A stretch of DNA of 22,879 nucleotides from Candidatus Omnitrophota bacterium (GTDB lineage: Bacteria; Omnitrophota; Gorgyraeia; Gygaellales; Profunditerraquicolaceae). Shown here in pieces: positions 1-8,671 of the stretch; within the stretch, counting starts at the first letter, position 1, and each line of letters begins with the position of its first letter. The position numbers were made by a program, and so were the translations under genes. The DNA is taken from assembly GCA_030691585.1 (NCBI GenBank), contig JAUYEC010000170.1, forward strand, positions 1 through 22,879, read 5' to 3'. Below the pieces are notes generated by a model, which was not told the origin of the DNA, did not search any database, and saw nothing but the letters and a program-made list of their open reading frames with translations.

Positions 1-1043
1 CTGACCCGGACAGAGAGCTGGTTTATTATAAAGGCGGCCATCTCAGGGGATTAAATGTTAAGTCATTCATGGTCTCCCGCGGATGCGCCTTCAGCTGCAG
101 CTACTGTTTTAATAATGCTTTTAACTTACTCTACGCTGATAAAGGCAGGATCGTCCGCCGCAGATCGGTTGAGCGGGTGATTAATGAGATAAATAACGTC
201 CGCCGGGATTATCCCATGGATTTCGTCAGGTTCGGTGATGACATTTTCTGCTATGCCTTAGACGAATGGCTTGAGGAGTTTTCTCAAAGATACCGCAGGG
301 AGGTCGGATTGCCGTTTTATTGCCTTATCAGGCCAAACCTTATGACGCGCGAAGTAGCGGGCTTACTGAGCCGGGCAGGCTGTTTTTCCGTGAATATGTC
401 CATTGAAGCGGGCAGCGAAAAGCTAAGGTATAAGGTCCTGAACCGTAAAATGAGCGATGAAGTTATCTATAACGCTTTCAATATAGCGCGCGATTTTAAT
501 ATAAATGTTTATGCCAATTCTATGCTCGGCCTGCCTTTGGCCCAAGCAAAGGATGAATTACTCACCGTTAGGATGATGGTCAAATGTAATCCTTCATTTC
601 CGTCGTTCACTATTTTTGCCCCCTTCGACGGGATAGAGCTGACCCGGTTCGCCCGGGAGCATAATTTATTGTCTCCCGGGGCCGTGATCAAAGAGAGCAC
701 CTGGGCGGCATCCGTACTCAATTGCTTCACTGAAAAGGAGAAAAGGGTGCAGTTGAACATCATGCACCTTGGCGCGGCAGCCTGTAAATGGCCGCTTTTG
801 AGGCCGCTGATCTTGAAATATTTGATCTATCTATCCCCCAACAGGGCCTATTTCTTTATATGGTTTGTAATGAAAAATTATTTAATGGCAAAATATATCT
901 TTCCGATACGGGTCCCTGTGCTTAAGAAGATATGTTACGGCTTCAAAGTATTTCTTTTTGAGCTGCGCCTGATGAAAGTGCAGTTCAAGAGCGGAGATAA
1001 AAAAAGCCTGTGTACGCCTGTTGCGGGAGCGCGCGATGGTTAA
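1..1043 (+). CDS. B12-binding-type radical SAM protein, C-terminal part (5' truncated)
   Basis: The frame is open from base 3, so the gene starts before the window; 346 residues are visible and the Met codon at 69 is internal. The radical SAM cluster motif CxxxCxxC is at codons 84, 96 and 105, inside SRGCAFSCSYC. It is followed by FGDDIF and by SIEAGSEKLR with LNR, a pattern shared by B12-binding radical SAM enzymes of the BchE/HpnJ type. The cobalamin domain itself would lie upstream and is not seen. The catalytic core would cleave S-adenosylmethionine to a 5'-deoxyadenosyl radical; the substrate is unknown. The last 100 or so residues are rich in hydrophobic and basic helices, suggesting membrane contact. 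The gene overlaps the next one by 8 bases. Radical SAM assignment is firm; the B12 subclass is inferred. Confidence 0.88.
   Translation, partial: DPDRELVYYKGGHLRGLNVKSFMVSRGCAFSCSYCFNNAFNLLYADKGRIVRRRSVERVINEINNVRRDYPMDFVRFGDDIFCYALDEWLEEFSQRYRREVGLPFYCLIRPNLMTREVAGLLSRAGCFSVNMSIEAGSEKLRYKVLNRKMSDEVIYNAFNIARDFNINVYANSMLGLPLAQAKDELLTVRMMVKCNPSFPSFTIFAPFDGIELTRFAREHNLLSPGAVIKESTWAASVLNCFTEKEKRVQLNIMHLGAAACKWPLLRPLILKYLIYLSPNRAYFFIWFVMKNYLMAKYIFPIRVPVLKKICYGFKVFLFELRLMKVQFKSGDKKSLCTPVAGARDG
1025..1029 (+). promoter_or_regulatory. Ribosome binding site deciding the start at 1036
   Basis: GGGAG lies six bases before ATG 1036, inside the end of the upstream gene. It favours 1036 over the in-frame TTG at 1021. 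Confidence 0.55.
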
Positions 1044-2781
1044 ACCCTTAAAGATAAAAAAGATCATATTTGTGTTAGTCATATCGGCCATAGTGGGTTT
1101 GGTGCATGTCTATCCGGACCTAAAATTTATCCGTTCGGCCGGAAATAATTTCAAGGGGATCACTTTTAACGCGACCCAGGATGCCGCCGTATATCTTGGC
1201 AGGATAAACACAATATACAACGGAGGCAGGAAACACATACCTTCAATAGACATCTATGAACACCGAAATGACCCCTGGACCTTGCCTTTTTTAGGGGAAT
1301 TGATCCTGGGGACTATAGGTTCGTCGCTGCACATACCGCTGAATTATTTTAAGATAATTTTCAGTTTTCTGCTGCCCGTGATTATTTTCTGGCTGATCTA
1401 TTTTCTTGCTTTTCTGCTTTGCAGTTCCAGGCCCGCGGCTGTTGTTTGCGCTCTCGCGACTACCCTGGGTTACTCTTTTTTTACTAATAATCCCAAATAT
1501 GCCTATGATTTGCTTTTTAACCGGCAGGCAGCCATCCAGCTGTGGTTTCTGCGCCCTATTTCTCCCCAATTCACCTATATATTATTAATGGCGGCATGGA
1601 TCACTGCTTACTTTCTTGTCACCCGCAAAAGCTATATTTACGCTTTATTGGGCGGATTTCTGATCGGTTTATTCTGGTATGCGGCAGGCATATATTATGT
1701 ATCTTATTTTTGCGCGTTCCTGGGGGTCTATTTTCTATACACCCTTTTGAAAAAAGACTACCCTCAACTGAAAAAAATCGTATTGGCAGCCCTTATAATT
1801 ATTGTTGTGTCGGCGCCGTTCGCGGTTAATTATTTAAAACTAATACGCCTTCCTGAATACGGGTATTTCCTTCAAAGGCTCTCTTTTATGTACGGGCGGA
1901 TCCCGATAATTCCGGCAGGAATTACACTTTGCTCAATTTTTATCGTATGGTTCCACTATTCAAGAAGGACTAAGGCGGCGGAATTCATCATCCTTTTTGT
2001 ATTATCCGGATTTATCTGCCTGAATCAACAGCTGATCACCGGCAGGACGTCCCAGCCGTCTCATTGGCAAAATTATATGGTTAAGACATTTACACTTATC
2101 GCGTTATTCTCTACCGCCGCTTTATATTTAAGGGAGAAGAAATTCCCGGAGACGGTAAAAAAAACACTGAAGATCTCCGCTATGGTTATATTTGTTACGC
2201 TCGCGTTATTACAGCAGGAGAATTATTACCAAAGATTCAGGGGTAAATTTGTAGAGATGCAGAGCCTTTCGGGGCCCTTTAACTGGCTGAATGAAAATAG
2301 TTCCAGGGAAGACGTCGTGCTTAATGACCCGATGAATTTCGTAACCGGTAATATTCCCTATCAGCAGGACCTATTGATGTATGCGAATAATTATGTCTAT
2401 CTTCCTTCGGTATTGGATACGCTTGCTTCCAGGGAAGAGACCGAACACCGCTATTTGTCCGCTTTAAGATTTTTTGGCTATGACTTAAATGATGCGCACA
2501 CTTTTTTTACCTACTGGAACGGTATCGCTTTCCGGGGGATGAGCGCGGAGGTCTCTTACGGCGGCTCTATTATGCCGGATGCATATCTGCAGCATCTAAA
2601 AAACAAGTATGCGGGTTTTTTAAAAGAAGACGCTCTCGGTTTATTGTCAAAATACAGGGTTAATTACGTCCTTATCGGCAGGACAAGCGGTTTCTATGAT
2701 TTGATTGATAGCGCGTATAAGGGTACGCGTAAAGTTTATGACGACGGCAGGTTTAAGATTTATAAAATAAATGCGGGGTAG
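1036..2781 (+). CDS. Polytopic membrane protein with C-terminal extracytoplasmic domain, possible GT-C glycosyltransferase
   Basis: This 581-residue protein has about 10 or 11 hydrophobic segments from residue 10 to about 390, then a soluble tail of roughly 180 residues. Such a layout is common in GT-C lipid-linked sugar transferases and related membrane enzymes. The first loop after the N-terminal helix holds acidic and aromatic residues (TQDAAVYLGRI, D49 and Y53; later DIYEHRND), which is where GT-C enzymes carry catalytic acids. The segment RPISPQFTYILL is distinctive, but I cannot place the family. I chose ATG 1036 because GGGAG lies 6 bases upstream; a TTG at 1021 is possible but has no such site. 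The gene overlaps the upstream radical SAM gene and is followed closely by a second polytopic protein. Function is inferred only from topology and context; it could also be a polymerase or ligase. Confidence 0.8.
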   Translation: MVKPLKIKKIIFVLVISAIVGLVHVYPDLKFIRSAGNNFKGITFNATQDAAVYLGRINTIYNGGRKHIPSIDIYEHRNDPWTLPFLGELILGTIGSSLHIPLNYFKIIFSFLLPVIIFWLIYFLAFLLCSSRPAAVVCALATTLGYSFFTNNPKYAYDLLFNRQAAIQLWFLRPISPQFTYILLMAAWITAYFLVTRKSYIYALLGGFLIGLFWYAAGIYYVSYFCAFLGVYFLYTLLKKDYPQLKKIVLAALIIIVVSAPFAVNYLKLIRLPEYGYFLQRLSFMYGRIPIIPAGITLCSIFIVWFHYSRRTKAAEFIILFVLSGFICLNQQLITGRTSQPSHWQNYMVKTFTLIALFSTAALYLREKKFPETVKKTLKISAMVIFVTLALLQQENYYQRFRGKFVEMQSLSGPFNWLNENSSREDVVLNDPMNFVTGNIPYQQDLLMYANNYVYLPSVLDTLASREETEHRYLSALRFFGYDLNDAHTFFTYWNGIAFRGMSAEVSYGGSIMPDAYLQHLKNKYAGFLKEDALGLLSKYRVNYVLIGRTSGFYDLIDSAYKGTRKVYDDGRFKIYKINAG

Positions 2782-2788
2782 GGTAGAG

Positions 2789-4195
2789 ATGCGCGGGAAA
2801 AATTTACTTATTTTGTGCGCAGGGGCCGCTTTAGGGGCCGGCCTGTTCTTTTCCTCCGGCGTTGCTTTACTGCTTATTGCGTTTTCCGCTTTCATTCTAT
2901 ACATAAAGCGAAGGCATAATAAGCAGGCGGCCGTTATTTTCCTGATCGCTGTTATCTTGCGCGTAACGCTTTGCATTCTGCACGTCTCTATCGGCTACGC
3001 TCTCAGCAAGGGGAGTGATACAGCAGGAGACGCTGTCGGCTATTCCGGCGGGGCGGCATACATAGCGGAGCTTACCACAAACACGAAAATTGAAAAGTAT
3101 CTCATAGCCGATGAATTGGCGAACTTGCGCCGTTTTAGAAGCACCTATAAGGGAGCATTGCCGAAATATGACGACTGGAGAGTGGACGGTTATACCTATT
3201 ACCTGGGATTGGTCTATGCGCTGTTCGGTTATTCTCCGGTAACAGTAAAGCTTATTAATTCCCTTCTTTTTATAATTTCGGTTTATATCATTTACCGGTA
3301 CCTGCTGGATAATTTTGGCCAAAAGACGGCTTTTATATTTCTGCCGCTCGCGCTTTTTATCCCGTCGATGTTTTTCTGGTCGATCAGCGGGGTAAAGGAT
3401 CAGATGATAGTTTTTTTCTTTATATCGGGTATTTTTAGCCTGTTGTATCTGGTCAAGGCCATAAAGAACAGAAAAAGTTTTTTTATCATCTGCGGTTATG
3501 CGCCGCTGATATTCTTATCAGCGGCCGGTATAAGGTTATTCAGGCCTGCCGCTTTGCCGGTATTCTATCTTATGACCGGGCTTGTTGGGTCGTTGTATGT
3601 TTTTGTAAGCCTCCAGGCTTACCACAAGCTCATCAAGGTCGGTATCTTTCTGTCAGTAACGTGCCTTTTGGCCACACCCGCGGCCAGAGACTTGTCCTGC
3701 AGGGTATATAAGAGATTCACGTACGCCTCAATTGCTAAAAGCATGGTCTATCAGTATGATGCCGTTACCCGCTATCAGATCTACCCCGAGAGATATAATT
3801 ATGACGAAAAGATGAAAAAGATAGGCATTACTAAGTTTAATCCGCCGTCGGTCAAGGAATTTGCGGTTATGACTTTGACCGGTTTTTATCATGTCTTTTT
3901 TTCTCCGGTAGCCTGGTTCTCCAGAAGCAAAACGGAACTCCTGGCTTCACCGGAAGGGCACTTTATGTTAATAACGTTTTTTTGGGCCGCTTGCGGGATT
4001 TTTTTCTGCTTCCGTAATCTTAAACTTTTCACCCTGGCATTGCCTATAATAGTGCCTTTTTTTGTGCTGTTGGCAATGCTTACATATTTTGAGGGCAATG
4101 TGGGCACATTGGTGCGCCATAAAAGCGTTTTGCTCCCTTTTTATTGCGCTATCCTTGCGATAGGAATAGGGGGCGCGGCGGTGAATAGAGAATGA
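2789..4195 (+). CDS. Polytopic membrane protein, GT-C or O-unit polymerase candidate
   Basis: This 468-residue protein has about 11 to 13 hydrophobic segments spread along its length. The largest non-membrane stretch (about residues 65-130) follows the first helices and contains GDAVGYSGGAAYIAE. That matches the acidic-plus-tyrosine loop common in GT39-like GT-C transferases. Later segments carry WSISGVKDQ and, near the end, GTLVRHKSVLLPFY. The last resembles motifs in integral membrane polysaccharide enzymes. Because a Wzx-like flippase is encoded downstream and no clear Wzy is visible, this is a reasonable candidate for the repeat-unit polymerase, but a lipid-linked sugar transferase is equally possible. 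ATG 2789 is preferred, 7 bases after the previous stop; ATG 2771 lies inside the previous gene and has only AT-rich sequence before it. The stop overlaps the next start (ATGA). Confidence 0.8.
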   Translation: MRGKNLLILCAGAALGAGLFFSSGVALLLIAFSAFILYIKRRHNKQAAVIFLIAVILRVTLCILHVSIGYALSKGSDTAGDAVGYSGGAAYIAELTTNTKIEKYLIADELANLRRFRSTYKGALPKYDDWRVDGYTYYLGLVYALFGYSPVTVKLINSLLFIISVYIIYRYLLDNFGQKTAFIFLPLALFIPSMFFWSISGVKDQMIVFFFISGIFSLLYLVKAIKNRKSFFIICGYAPLIFLSAAGIRLFRPAALPVFYLMTGLVGSLYVFVSLQAYHKLIKVGIFLSVTCLLATPAARDLSCRVYKRFTYASIAKSMVYQYDAVTRYQIYPERYNYDEKMKKIGITKFNPPSVKEFAVMTLTGFYHVFFSPVAWFSRSKTELLASPEGHFMLITFFWAACGIFFCFRNLKLFTLALPIIVPFFVLLAMLTYFEGNVGTLVRHKSVLLPFYCAILAIGIGGAAVNRE

Positions 4196-5391
4196 GCGTA
4201 TTATATATTTCTTATGACGGGCTCGCCGACAACCTTGGCCGCGCGCAGATCATTCCTTATATCACCGGCCTATCCAAGAAAATGGGCCTGCGTTTTAACA
4301 TTTTGACATTTGAGAAGGCGGGATGCCTTAAGGACGCGGCCCTGATAAGTTCAATAAAAAATGAATTAACTCTGGCGGGCGCGCGGTGGTTTCCTTTGAC
4401 ATACCATAAGAGGCCGGCATTGATCGCCACCGCGTATGACCTGGCGCAGGGCCTGATAACAGGTATTGCAATAGCAAAAAAAGACAGGATCGAGTTCATT
4501 CATGGAAGAAGCTTTATAGGCTCTGTTATCGCGTTCTTTATACGAAAGATCCTTAAATGCAAAGTTATCCTGGACGTCAGGGGGTTCTGGCCGGAAGAGA
4601 GGGTCGAGGCCGGGATCTGGAAAGAAGGCGGTTGGTTGTACAAAGCGTCGAAGGCTATTGAAATGATGCTTGTATCAAGCGCCGAGGAGATTATAATGTT
4701 GACCGCGTTGGGCCGGGATGAATTCAAAAAAAGATACGCGGGGCTCGAATTAAATATTACCGTGATCCCTACCTGCGTGGATATTGATAAGCCGATCCGG
4801 CAGGAAGCTCCTATTGCTTTTCTTGAACGCTTGCGCCGCGATGGCTGTTTTGTCATCACATATATCGGTTCGGTCAGCACATGGTATATGCCTGATGAGA
4901 TGTTTAAATTTTTTAATACCGTAAAGGGCATGTTTAAAAAAAGCTTTTTTTTGGTTCTGACGGCGGAGACCGGTTACCTTAAAAATAGAACAGGCGGCGG
5001 AGAAGATATGTCCATACTCAGTCTGAGTAATGATCTCGTGCCGCAGTATCTCCGCGCTTCTAAGGTAGGCCTTGCTTTTTATAAGCCGGGATATTCCCGC
5101 ATAGCCTGCTGCCCTACTAAATTAGGCGAGTATCTCAATAGCGGTATCCCGGTCATTATCAACGCGGGCATCGGCGATAGCGAACAGATAATCGCCGGAG
5201 AAAATGTGGGGGTGGTCATTACGGATTTTTCAGAAGAAGAGTACGAAAGGGCCGCGCGTAAGATCCAGGAGCTTCAATCTGAAGGCGATGTATTGCGCCA
5301 CAGGTGTGTTGCGGCGGCAAAAAAATATTTTTCGCTCAATATTGGCATAGACAGGTATCAATCCGTCTACACGAGGATATTGGCCGCGTAA
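4192..5391 (+). CDS. Glycosyltransferase family 4 (GT-B fold)
   Basis: A 399-residue cytoplasmic glycosyltransferase that would move a sugar from a nucleotide donor onto the growing lipid-linked glycan. The N terminus (SYDGLADNLGRAQIIPY) and the motif HGRSFIG followed by DVRGFWPEERVEAGIW are typical of a GT4 subgroup in O-antigen loci. The C-terminal donor-binding half shows VIPTCVDID, then CPTKLGEYLNSGIPVIINAG with the conserved glutamate before the small-residue turn, and GDSE downstream. Donor and acceptor cannot be read from sequence. The start overlaps the preceding stop as ATGA, so translation is probably coupled to the membrane protein gene. Length is normal for the family. Confidence 0.93.
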   Translation: MSVLYISYDGLADNLGRAQIIPYITGLSKKMGLRFNILTFEKAGCLKDAALISSIKNELTLAGARWFPLTYHKRPALIATAYDLAQGLITGIAIAKKDRIEFIHGRSFIGSVIAFFIRKILKCKVILDVRGFWPEERVEAGIWKEGGWLYKASKAIEMMLVSSAEEIIMLTALGRDEFKKRYAGLELNITVIPTCVDIDKPIRQEAPIAFLERLRRDGCFVITYIGSVSTWYMPDEMFKFFNTVKGMFKKSFFLVLTAETGYLKNRTGGGEDMSILSLSNDLVPQYLRASKVGLAFYKPGYSRIACCPTKLGEYLNSGIPVIINAGIGDSEQIIAGENVGVVITDFSEEEYERAARKIQELQSEGDVLRHRCVAAAKKYFSLNIGIDRYQSVYTRILAA

Positions 5392-5416
5392 GCGCAGGCT
5401 ATAGTTCATAATTACC

Positions 5417-5424
5417 AAAAGGAG
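5417..5424 (+). promoter_or_regulatory. Ribosome binding site deciding the start at 5431
   Basis: AAAAGGAG ends directly before ATG 5425 and six bases before the in-frame ATG 5431. The spacing supports 5431 as the true start of the reductase gene. Confidence 0.65.
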
Positions 5425-5430
5425 ATGAAT

Positions 5431-6321
5431 ATGAAATGTTTGGTCACCGGCTCCAACGGAATGCTGGGCAGCGCATTGTGCCCGCAGTTATCGAATAAGG
5501 GATTCGAGGTTTTTATGACCGATATCAATACGGCAAATTCTGCTATATCATATCTTGACATCAGGGACTTTAACGCCGTAAAAGAACGTGTTGGCCGCTT
5601 GAGGCCCGATATTCTATTTCATCTGGCTGCCGAAACGGATGTTGATAAATGCCAGACTTGCGCTGACCACGCGTATACCGTAAATACTTTAGGCACGGAG
5701 AATATGGCGCTTGCCTGTCAGGCGTATAATATTCCCATGGTCTATATCAGCACCTGCGGCGTTTTTGACGGAAAAAAGAGCGGCCCATACAATGAATTCG
5801 ATGAGCCCAACCCTATCAGCATTTACACTAAGTCCAAATATGAAGGAGAAAAGATAGTAAAGAATCTTTTGCACAATTATTTTATATTCAGGGCCGGATG
5901 GATGATAGGAGGCGGCCTCAAGGATAAAAAATTCGTGGCCAAGATAGTGGAAATTTTAAAAACGAAGGACACATTGACAGTCGTTAATGATAAAATAGGC
6001 TGTCCGACATTTACAAAGGATTTTTCAGAATGTATCATCAAGGTTATTGGCCTTGGCCGCTACGGGTTGTACCATATCACCAACGATGGTGTCGCGTCCA
6101 GATATGATATAGCATGTAAGATCGTGGAATATATTAACAGAAATGATGTTAAGGTCATACCCATTAGTTCTGACGCCTTTCCATTGCCTGCCCCCAGGCC
6201 CGATTCCGAGGCGGTGGATAATTATAAGCTCAAGCTGCTCGGGATCAAAATGCGGCCCTGGCAGGAAGCGCTAAGAGAGTATTTGCAGGAAATAAACCAG
6301 GATGTAAAGGCCCCTAAATGA
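5431..6321 (+). CDS. RmlD-like NAD(P)-dependent sugar reductase (extended SDR)
   Basis: A 296-residue extended short-chain dehydrogenase, close to the usual RmlD length. The Rossmann motif TGSNGMLG is at residues 6-13 with G7, G10 and G13. The catalytic set is S107/T108 in STCGVFDG, then Y132 and K136 in YTKSK. The segments HLAAETDVDKC and NEFDEPNPI match RmlD proteins, which reduce dTDP-4-keto-rhamnose to dTDP-rhamnose. No rmlA, rmlB or rmlC lies in the window, so the true substrate may be another 4-keto sugar nucleotide, or those genes are elsewhere. The gene follows a 39-base gap with a good ribosome site and overlaps the next start as ATGA. SDR family is firm; RmlD activity is moderately likely. 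Confidence 0.9.
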   Translation: MKCLVTGSNGMLGSALCPQLSNKGFEVFMTDINTANSAISYLDIRDFNAVKERVGRLRPDILFHLAAETDVDKCQTCADHAYTVNTLGTENMALACQAYNIPMVYISTCGVFDGKKSGPYNEFDEPNPISIYTKSKYEGEKIVKNLLHNYFIFRAGWMIGGGLKDKKFVAKIVEILKTKDTLTVVNDKIGCPTFTKDFSECIIKVIGLGRYGLYHITNDGVASRYDIACKIVEYINRNDVKVIPISSDAFPLPAPRPDSEAVDNYKLKLLGIKMRPWQEALREYLQEINQDVKAPK

Positions 6322-7415
6322 GCATTTCCTTGATCGCAAGGTACATAAAAGTGATCGCTTCTTACGGCCTTGGCCGTCCTTTGTATGCGCCGGATTCAGT
6401 ATCCATTATTGTAAGCGACAGGTGCAATTTAAGATGCGCCATGTGTGATTTCTGGAAGGACAGCGCTGTAACAGGCGGCATTTCGCTTGATGAATTTGAA
6501 AGATTGTTCCGTGACCTGCGTTCATACGGTGTAAAGACGGTCCAATTGACCGGCGGCGAGCCGTTCTTGAGGGCGGAGCTTATAGATATCCTGAAGATCG
6601 CCCGTAAAGCGGGCCTGAATACCGCCATAGTGACCAACGGCACATTAATTACAGAATCTAATGTGTCGGAATTCGCCAGGAATATCGATGTTGTTTATGT
6701 ATCGCTGGACTCGCCTGATCAACAACAGCATGAAGCCATCCGGGGCGTGCCGGGGATATTCGCGCGGATCTTGAATTCATTGGATCTACTGGTAAGAGTC
6801 GTAAACAAAGATTCTTTAAAGGTAAGGATCAATCTTGTTTCTACCATCACTGCCGGCAGCCTTCATGATCCGGCGCAAATGTCCGCCCTGGCAAAAAGAA
6901 TAGGGATAAACAGCCTTATTTATAATCCGGCCAGCAATGTTTATTACGGCAAAACCACTTTGCGCGCTTCAAGTGACCGGCAGAATATGCCTTGGCCCGC
7001 TTATGATGAAATGATCAATAAGATCATCGCGTTGATGCGTGAACCCTCGAGCGTAATCAGGAGCAACCCTTTTTATTTGCAGGCTTCAAAAGAGTTCATG
7101 CATAATAACGAATGTTTCTATAAATTTGCGTGCTTGGGCGGCGGATATAACGGGCCGTTGGTCGGATTTGACGGTACGCTCTATCCTTGCTGCGCCTGGA
7201 ATATGCCTTTGGGAAATGTTAAGGGCCGCTCCTTCAGCCGGATATGGCGCTCTCCCGAGGCCAGGCAGGTAAGGATGAAAATAAAAAAAGGAAAATGCCC
7301 GGTCTGTTATCATCATACAAGGACATTTGATTATCTCTGGCGCGCGCCTCTTTTATTTAAGGACCCCGGGAAGCTCTTTGAGGGTTATAAAATGATAGGA
7401 AGGATGAAACAATGA
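6318..7415 (+). CDS. Radical SAM protein with SPASM domain
   Basis: This 365-residue protein has the radical SAM motif in DRCNLRCAMC (C36, C40, C43), then LTGGEPFLR, the SAM-contact GGE motif. The C-terminal part carries a SPASM-like cysteine set: CFYKFAC, the paired cysteines in GTLYPCCAW, GNVKG, a tryptophan-containing IWRS, and CPVC. These would bind one or two extra iron-sulfur clusters. SPASM enzymes modify peptides or dehydrogenate sugars and alcohols. Here, in a glycan locus with no visible precursor peptide, a sugar or lipid substrate is more likely, by inference. The first 30 residues are basic and hydrophobic, perhaps for membrane contact. It is joined by ATGA overlaps to the RmlD-like gene before and the flavoprotein gene after. 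Confidence 0.92.
   Translation: MSISLIARYIKVIASYGLGRPLYAPDSVSIIVSDRCNLRCAMCDFWKDSAVTGGISLDEFERLFRDLRSYGVKTVQLTGGEPFLRAELIDILKIARKAGLNTAIVTNGTLITESNVSEFARNIDVVYVSLDSPDQQQHEAIRGVPGIFARILNSLDLLVRVVNKDSLKVRINLVSTITAGSLHDPAQMSALAKRIGINSLIYNPASNVYYGKTTLRASSDRQNMPWPAYDEMINKIIALMREPSSVIRSNPFYLQASKEFMHNNECFYKFACLGGGYNGPLVGFDGTLYPCCAWNMPLGNVKGRSFSRIWRSPEARQVRMKIKKGKCPVCYHHTRTFDYLWRAPLLFKDPGKLFEGYKMIGRMKQ
7397..7404 (+). promoter_or_regulatory. Strong ribosome binding site for the flavoprotein gene
   Basis: AGGAAGGA lies inside the end of the radical SAM gene, seven bases before ATG 7412. It is one of the better ribosome sites in the window, where many starts lack one. Confidence 0.55.
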
Positions 7416-8668
7416 TAATACTGGGAGCCGGCCTTGCGGGCCTGAGCGCCGCCGGGTATACTAACGCCGCCATATATGAAAAAGAGGGCCGGATCGGCGG
7501 GACATGTTCATCGACGCGCTCCGGCGGTTTTACATTTGACCAGGGTATCCATGTCCTCCATACTAAAAAGCAGTATATTCTTGATCTAGCCAGAAAGAAA
7601 GCGGGTTTTGAGAAAAAAAGACGCCTTGCGTGGATATATTCGCGCGGGGCCATGACAAAATATCCCTTTCAGGCAAACACCTTCGGATTGCCCGCGGACA
7701 TAGTAACGCAATGCCTGGCGGGATTTATCGAAGTATACGACAAGCATAAATCTAATTATGAGAATTACCAGGATTGGGTATATAGCCATTTTGGCCGCGG
7801 GATCGCGGATAATTTCTATCTTCCTTACAGCGAAAAATTCTGGACGGTCAAGGCGGACAAGATGACTACGGATTGGATAGGCCCAAGAGTGCCTAAGCCC
7901 GACCTGCTCCAGGTGATAAGAGGCGCGGTTTCCCTGCAAAAAGAAGAATTCGGGCCCAACGCCTTGTTCCGCTATCCGCGCCAGGGCGGCATACAGCGCC
8001 TGGCAGGCGCGTTATTAAAAAAAGGATCCAGGATATATTTAGGCAGAAGAGCCGTGAAGATCGATATCCATGCCAAAACCGTGTATTTTGACGGCGGGAC
8101 AAGCGTTGATTATAATAAACTTATTTCAACCATTCCCCTGCCGGAACTTATCGGAATAATTCGCGCGGCACCGGATAAGGTGGCGCAAGCGGCAAAGGAG
8201 CTGATATACAATTCTGTATTGTGCCTCAATTTCAGTATCAAGAGAAAAAACATAAGTAATGACCACTGGGTATATTTTCCGGAAGAACAATTCGCGGCTT
8301 TTCGCGTCAGTTTCCCGGGAAATTTTTCCGCGTCCTGCGTGCCGGAGGGTTATAGCTCGGTCCAGGCAGAGGTAGCGTATTCAAAATTCAAGCCGTTAGG
8401 CTATAAAGATATCGCGTCCAAGGTCATCCGTGACTTGATAACGGCGGGAATTATAAAAAAAACCGACAAGATCAAATTGCTGAATTCTATGGATATTAAG
8501 TATGCCTATGTCATATATGACCACTCGCGGCCGCGTAACGTAGCGTTAATCAATAATTTTTTGCGTAAACGCCAAATCTATAATTGCGGCCGTTACGGCA
8601 GCTGGGAGTACCAGTGGATGGATGACGCGATTATCGACGGAAAGAGGGCGGCCGCAGAGGCATCGTAA
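7412..8668 (+). CDS. FAD-dependent oxidoreductase, UDP-galactopyranose-mutase/protoporphyrinogen-oxidase-like
   Basis: A 418-residue flavoprotein. The dinucleotide motif LGAGLAG (G5, G7, G10) sits right at the N terminus, followed by YEKEGRIGG and GIHVLHT, the usual FAD-contact sequence. The end, GRYGSWEYQWMDDAI, strongly resembles the FAD-binding C terminus of UDP-galactopyranose mutase and related amine-oxidase-fold enzymes. The middle segment SHFGRGIADNFYLPYSEKFW also fits this group. True Glf proteins are usually somewhat shorter, and I do not see enough of the Glf substrate signature to call it. It may use reduced flavin for a ring or redox change on a sugar or lipid-linked substrate. 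Its ATGA overlap with the SPASM gene suggests the two act together. Confidence 0.87.
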   Translation: MIILGAGLAGLSAAGYTNAAIYEKEGRIGGTCSSTRSGGFTFDQGIHVLHTKKQYILDLARKKAGFEKKRRLAWIYSRGAMTKYPFQANTFGLPADIVTQCLAGFIEVYDKHKSNYENYQDWVYSHFGRGIADNFYLPYSEKFWTVKADKMTTDWIGPRVPKPDLLQVIRGAVSLQKEEFGPNALFRYPRQGGIQRLAGALLKKGSRIYLGRRAVKIDIHAKTVYFDGGTSVDYNKLISTIPLPELIGIIRAAPDKVAQAAKELIYNSVLCLNFSIKRKNISNDHWVYFPEEQFAAFRVSFPGNFSASCVPEGYSSVQAEVAYSKFKPLGYKDIASKVIRDLITAGIIKKTDKIKLLNSMDIKYAYVIYDHSRPRNVALINNFLRKRQIYNCGRYGSWEYQWMDDAIIDGKRAAAEAS

Positions 8669-8671
8669 ACA

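Noticed and set aside
1021..1035. TTG start for the first membrane protein
   Set aside because: The ATG at 1036 has GGGAG six bases upstream; the TTG has no comparable site.
2897..3322. A 141-codon minus-strand frame and other minus-strand frames within the membrane protein genes
   Set aside because: They are antisense shadows of long plus-strand genes with consistent membrane-protein composition.
4500..4931. A 143-codon open frame on the minus strand
   Set aside because: It overlaps the GT4 gene completely and has no recognisable domain.
5425..5430. ATG 5425 as the reductase start
   Set aside because: The ribosome site AAAAGGAG abuts this ATG with no spacing, while ATG 5431 has normal spacing.
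6318..7415. A RiPP (modified peptide) cluster built around the SPASM radical SAM proteins
   Set aside because: I found no small precursor-like gene in the gaps, all of which are 42 bases or less, and the surroundings are glycan genes.
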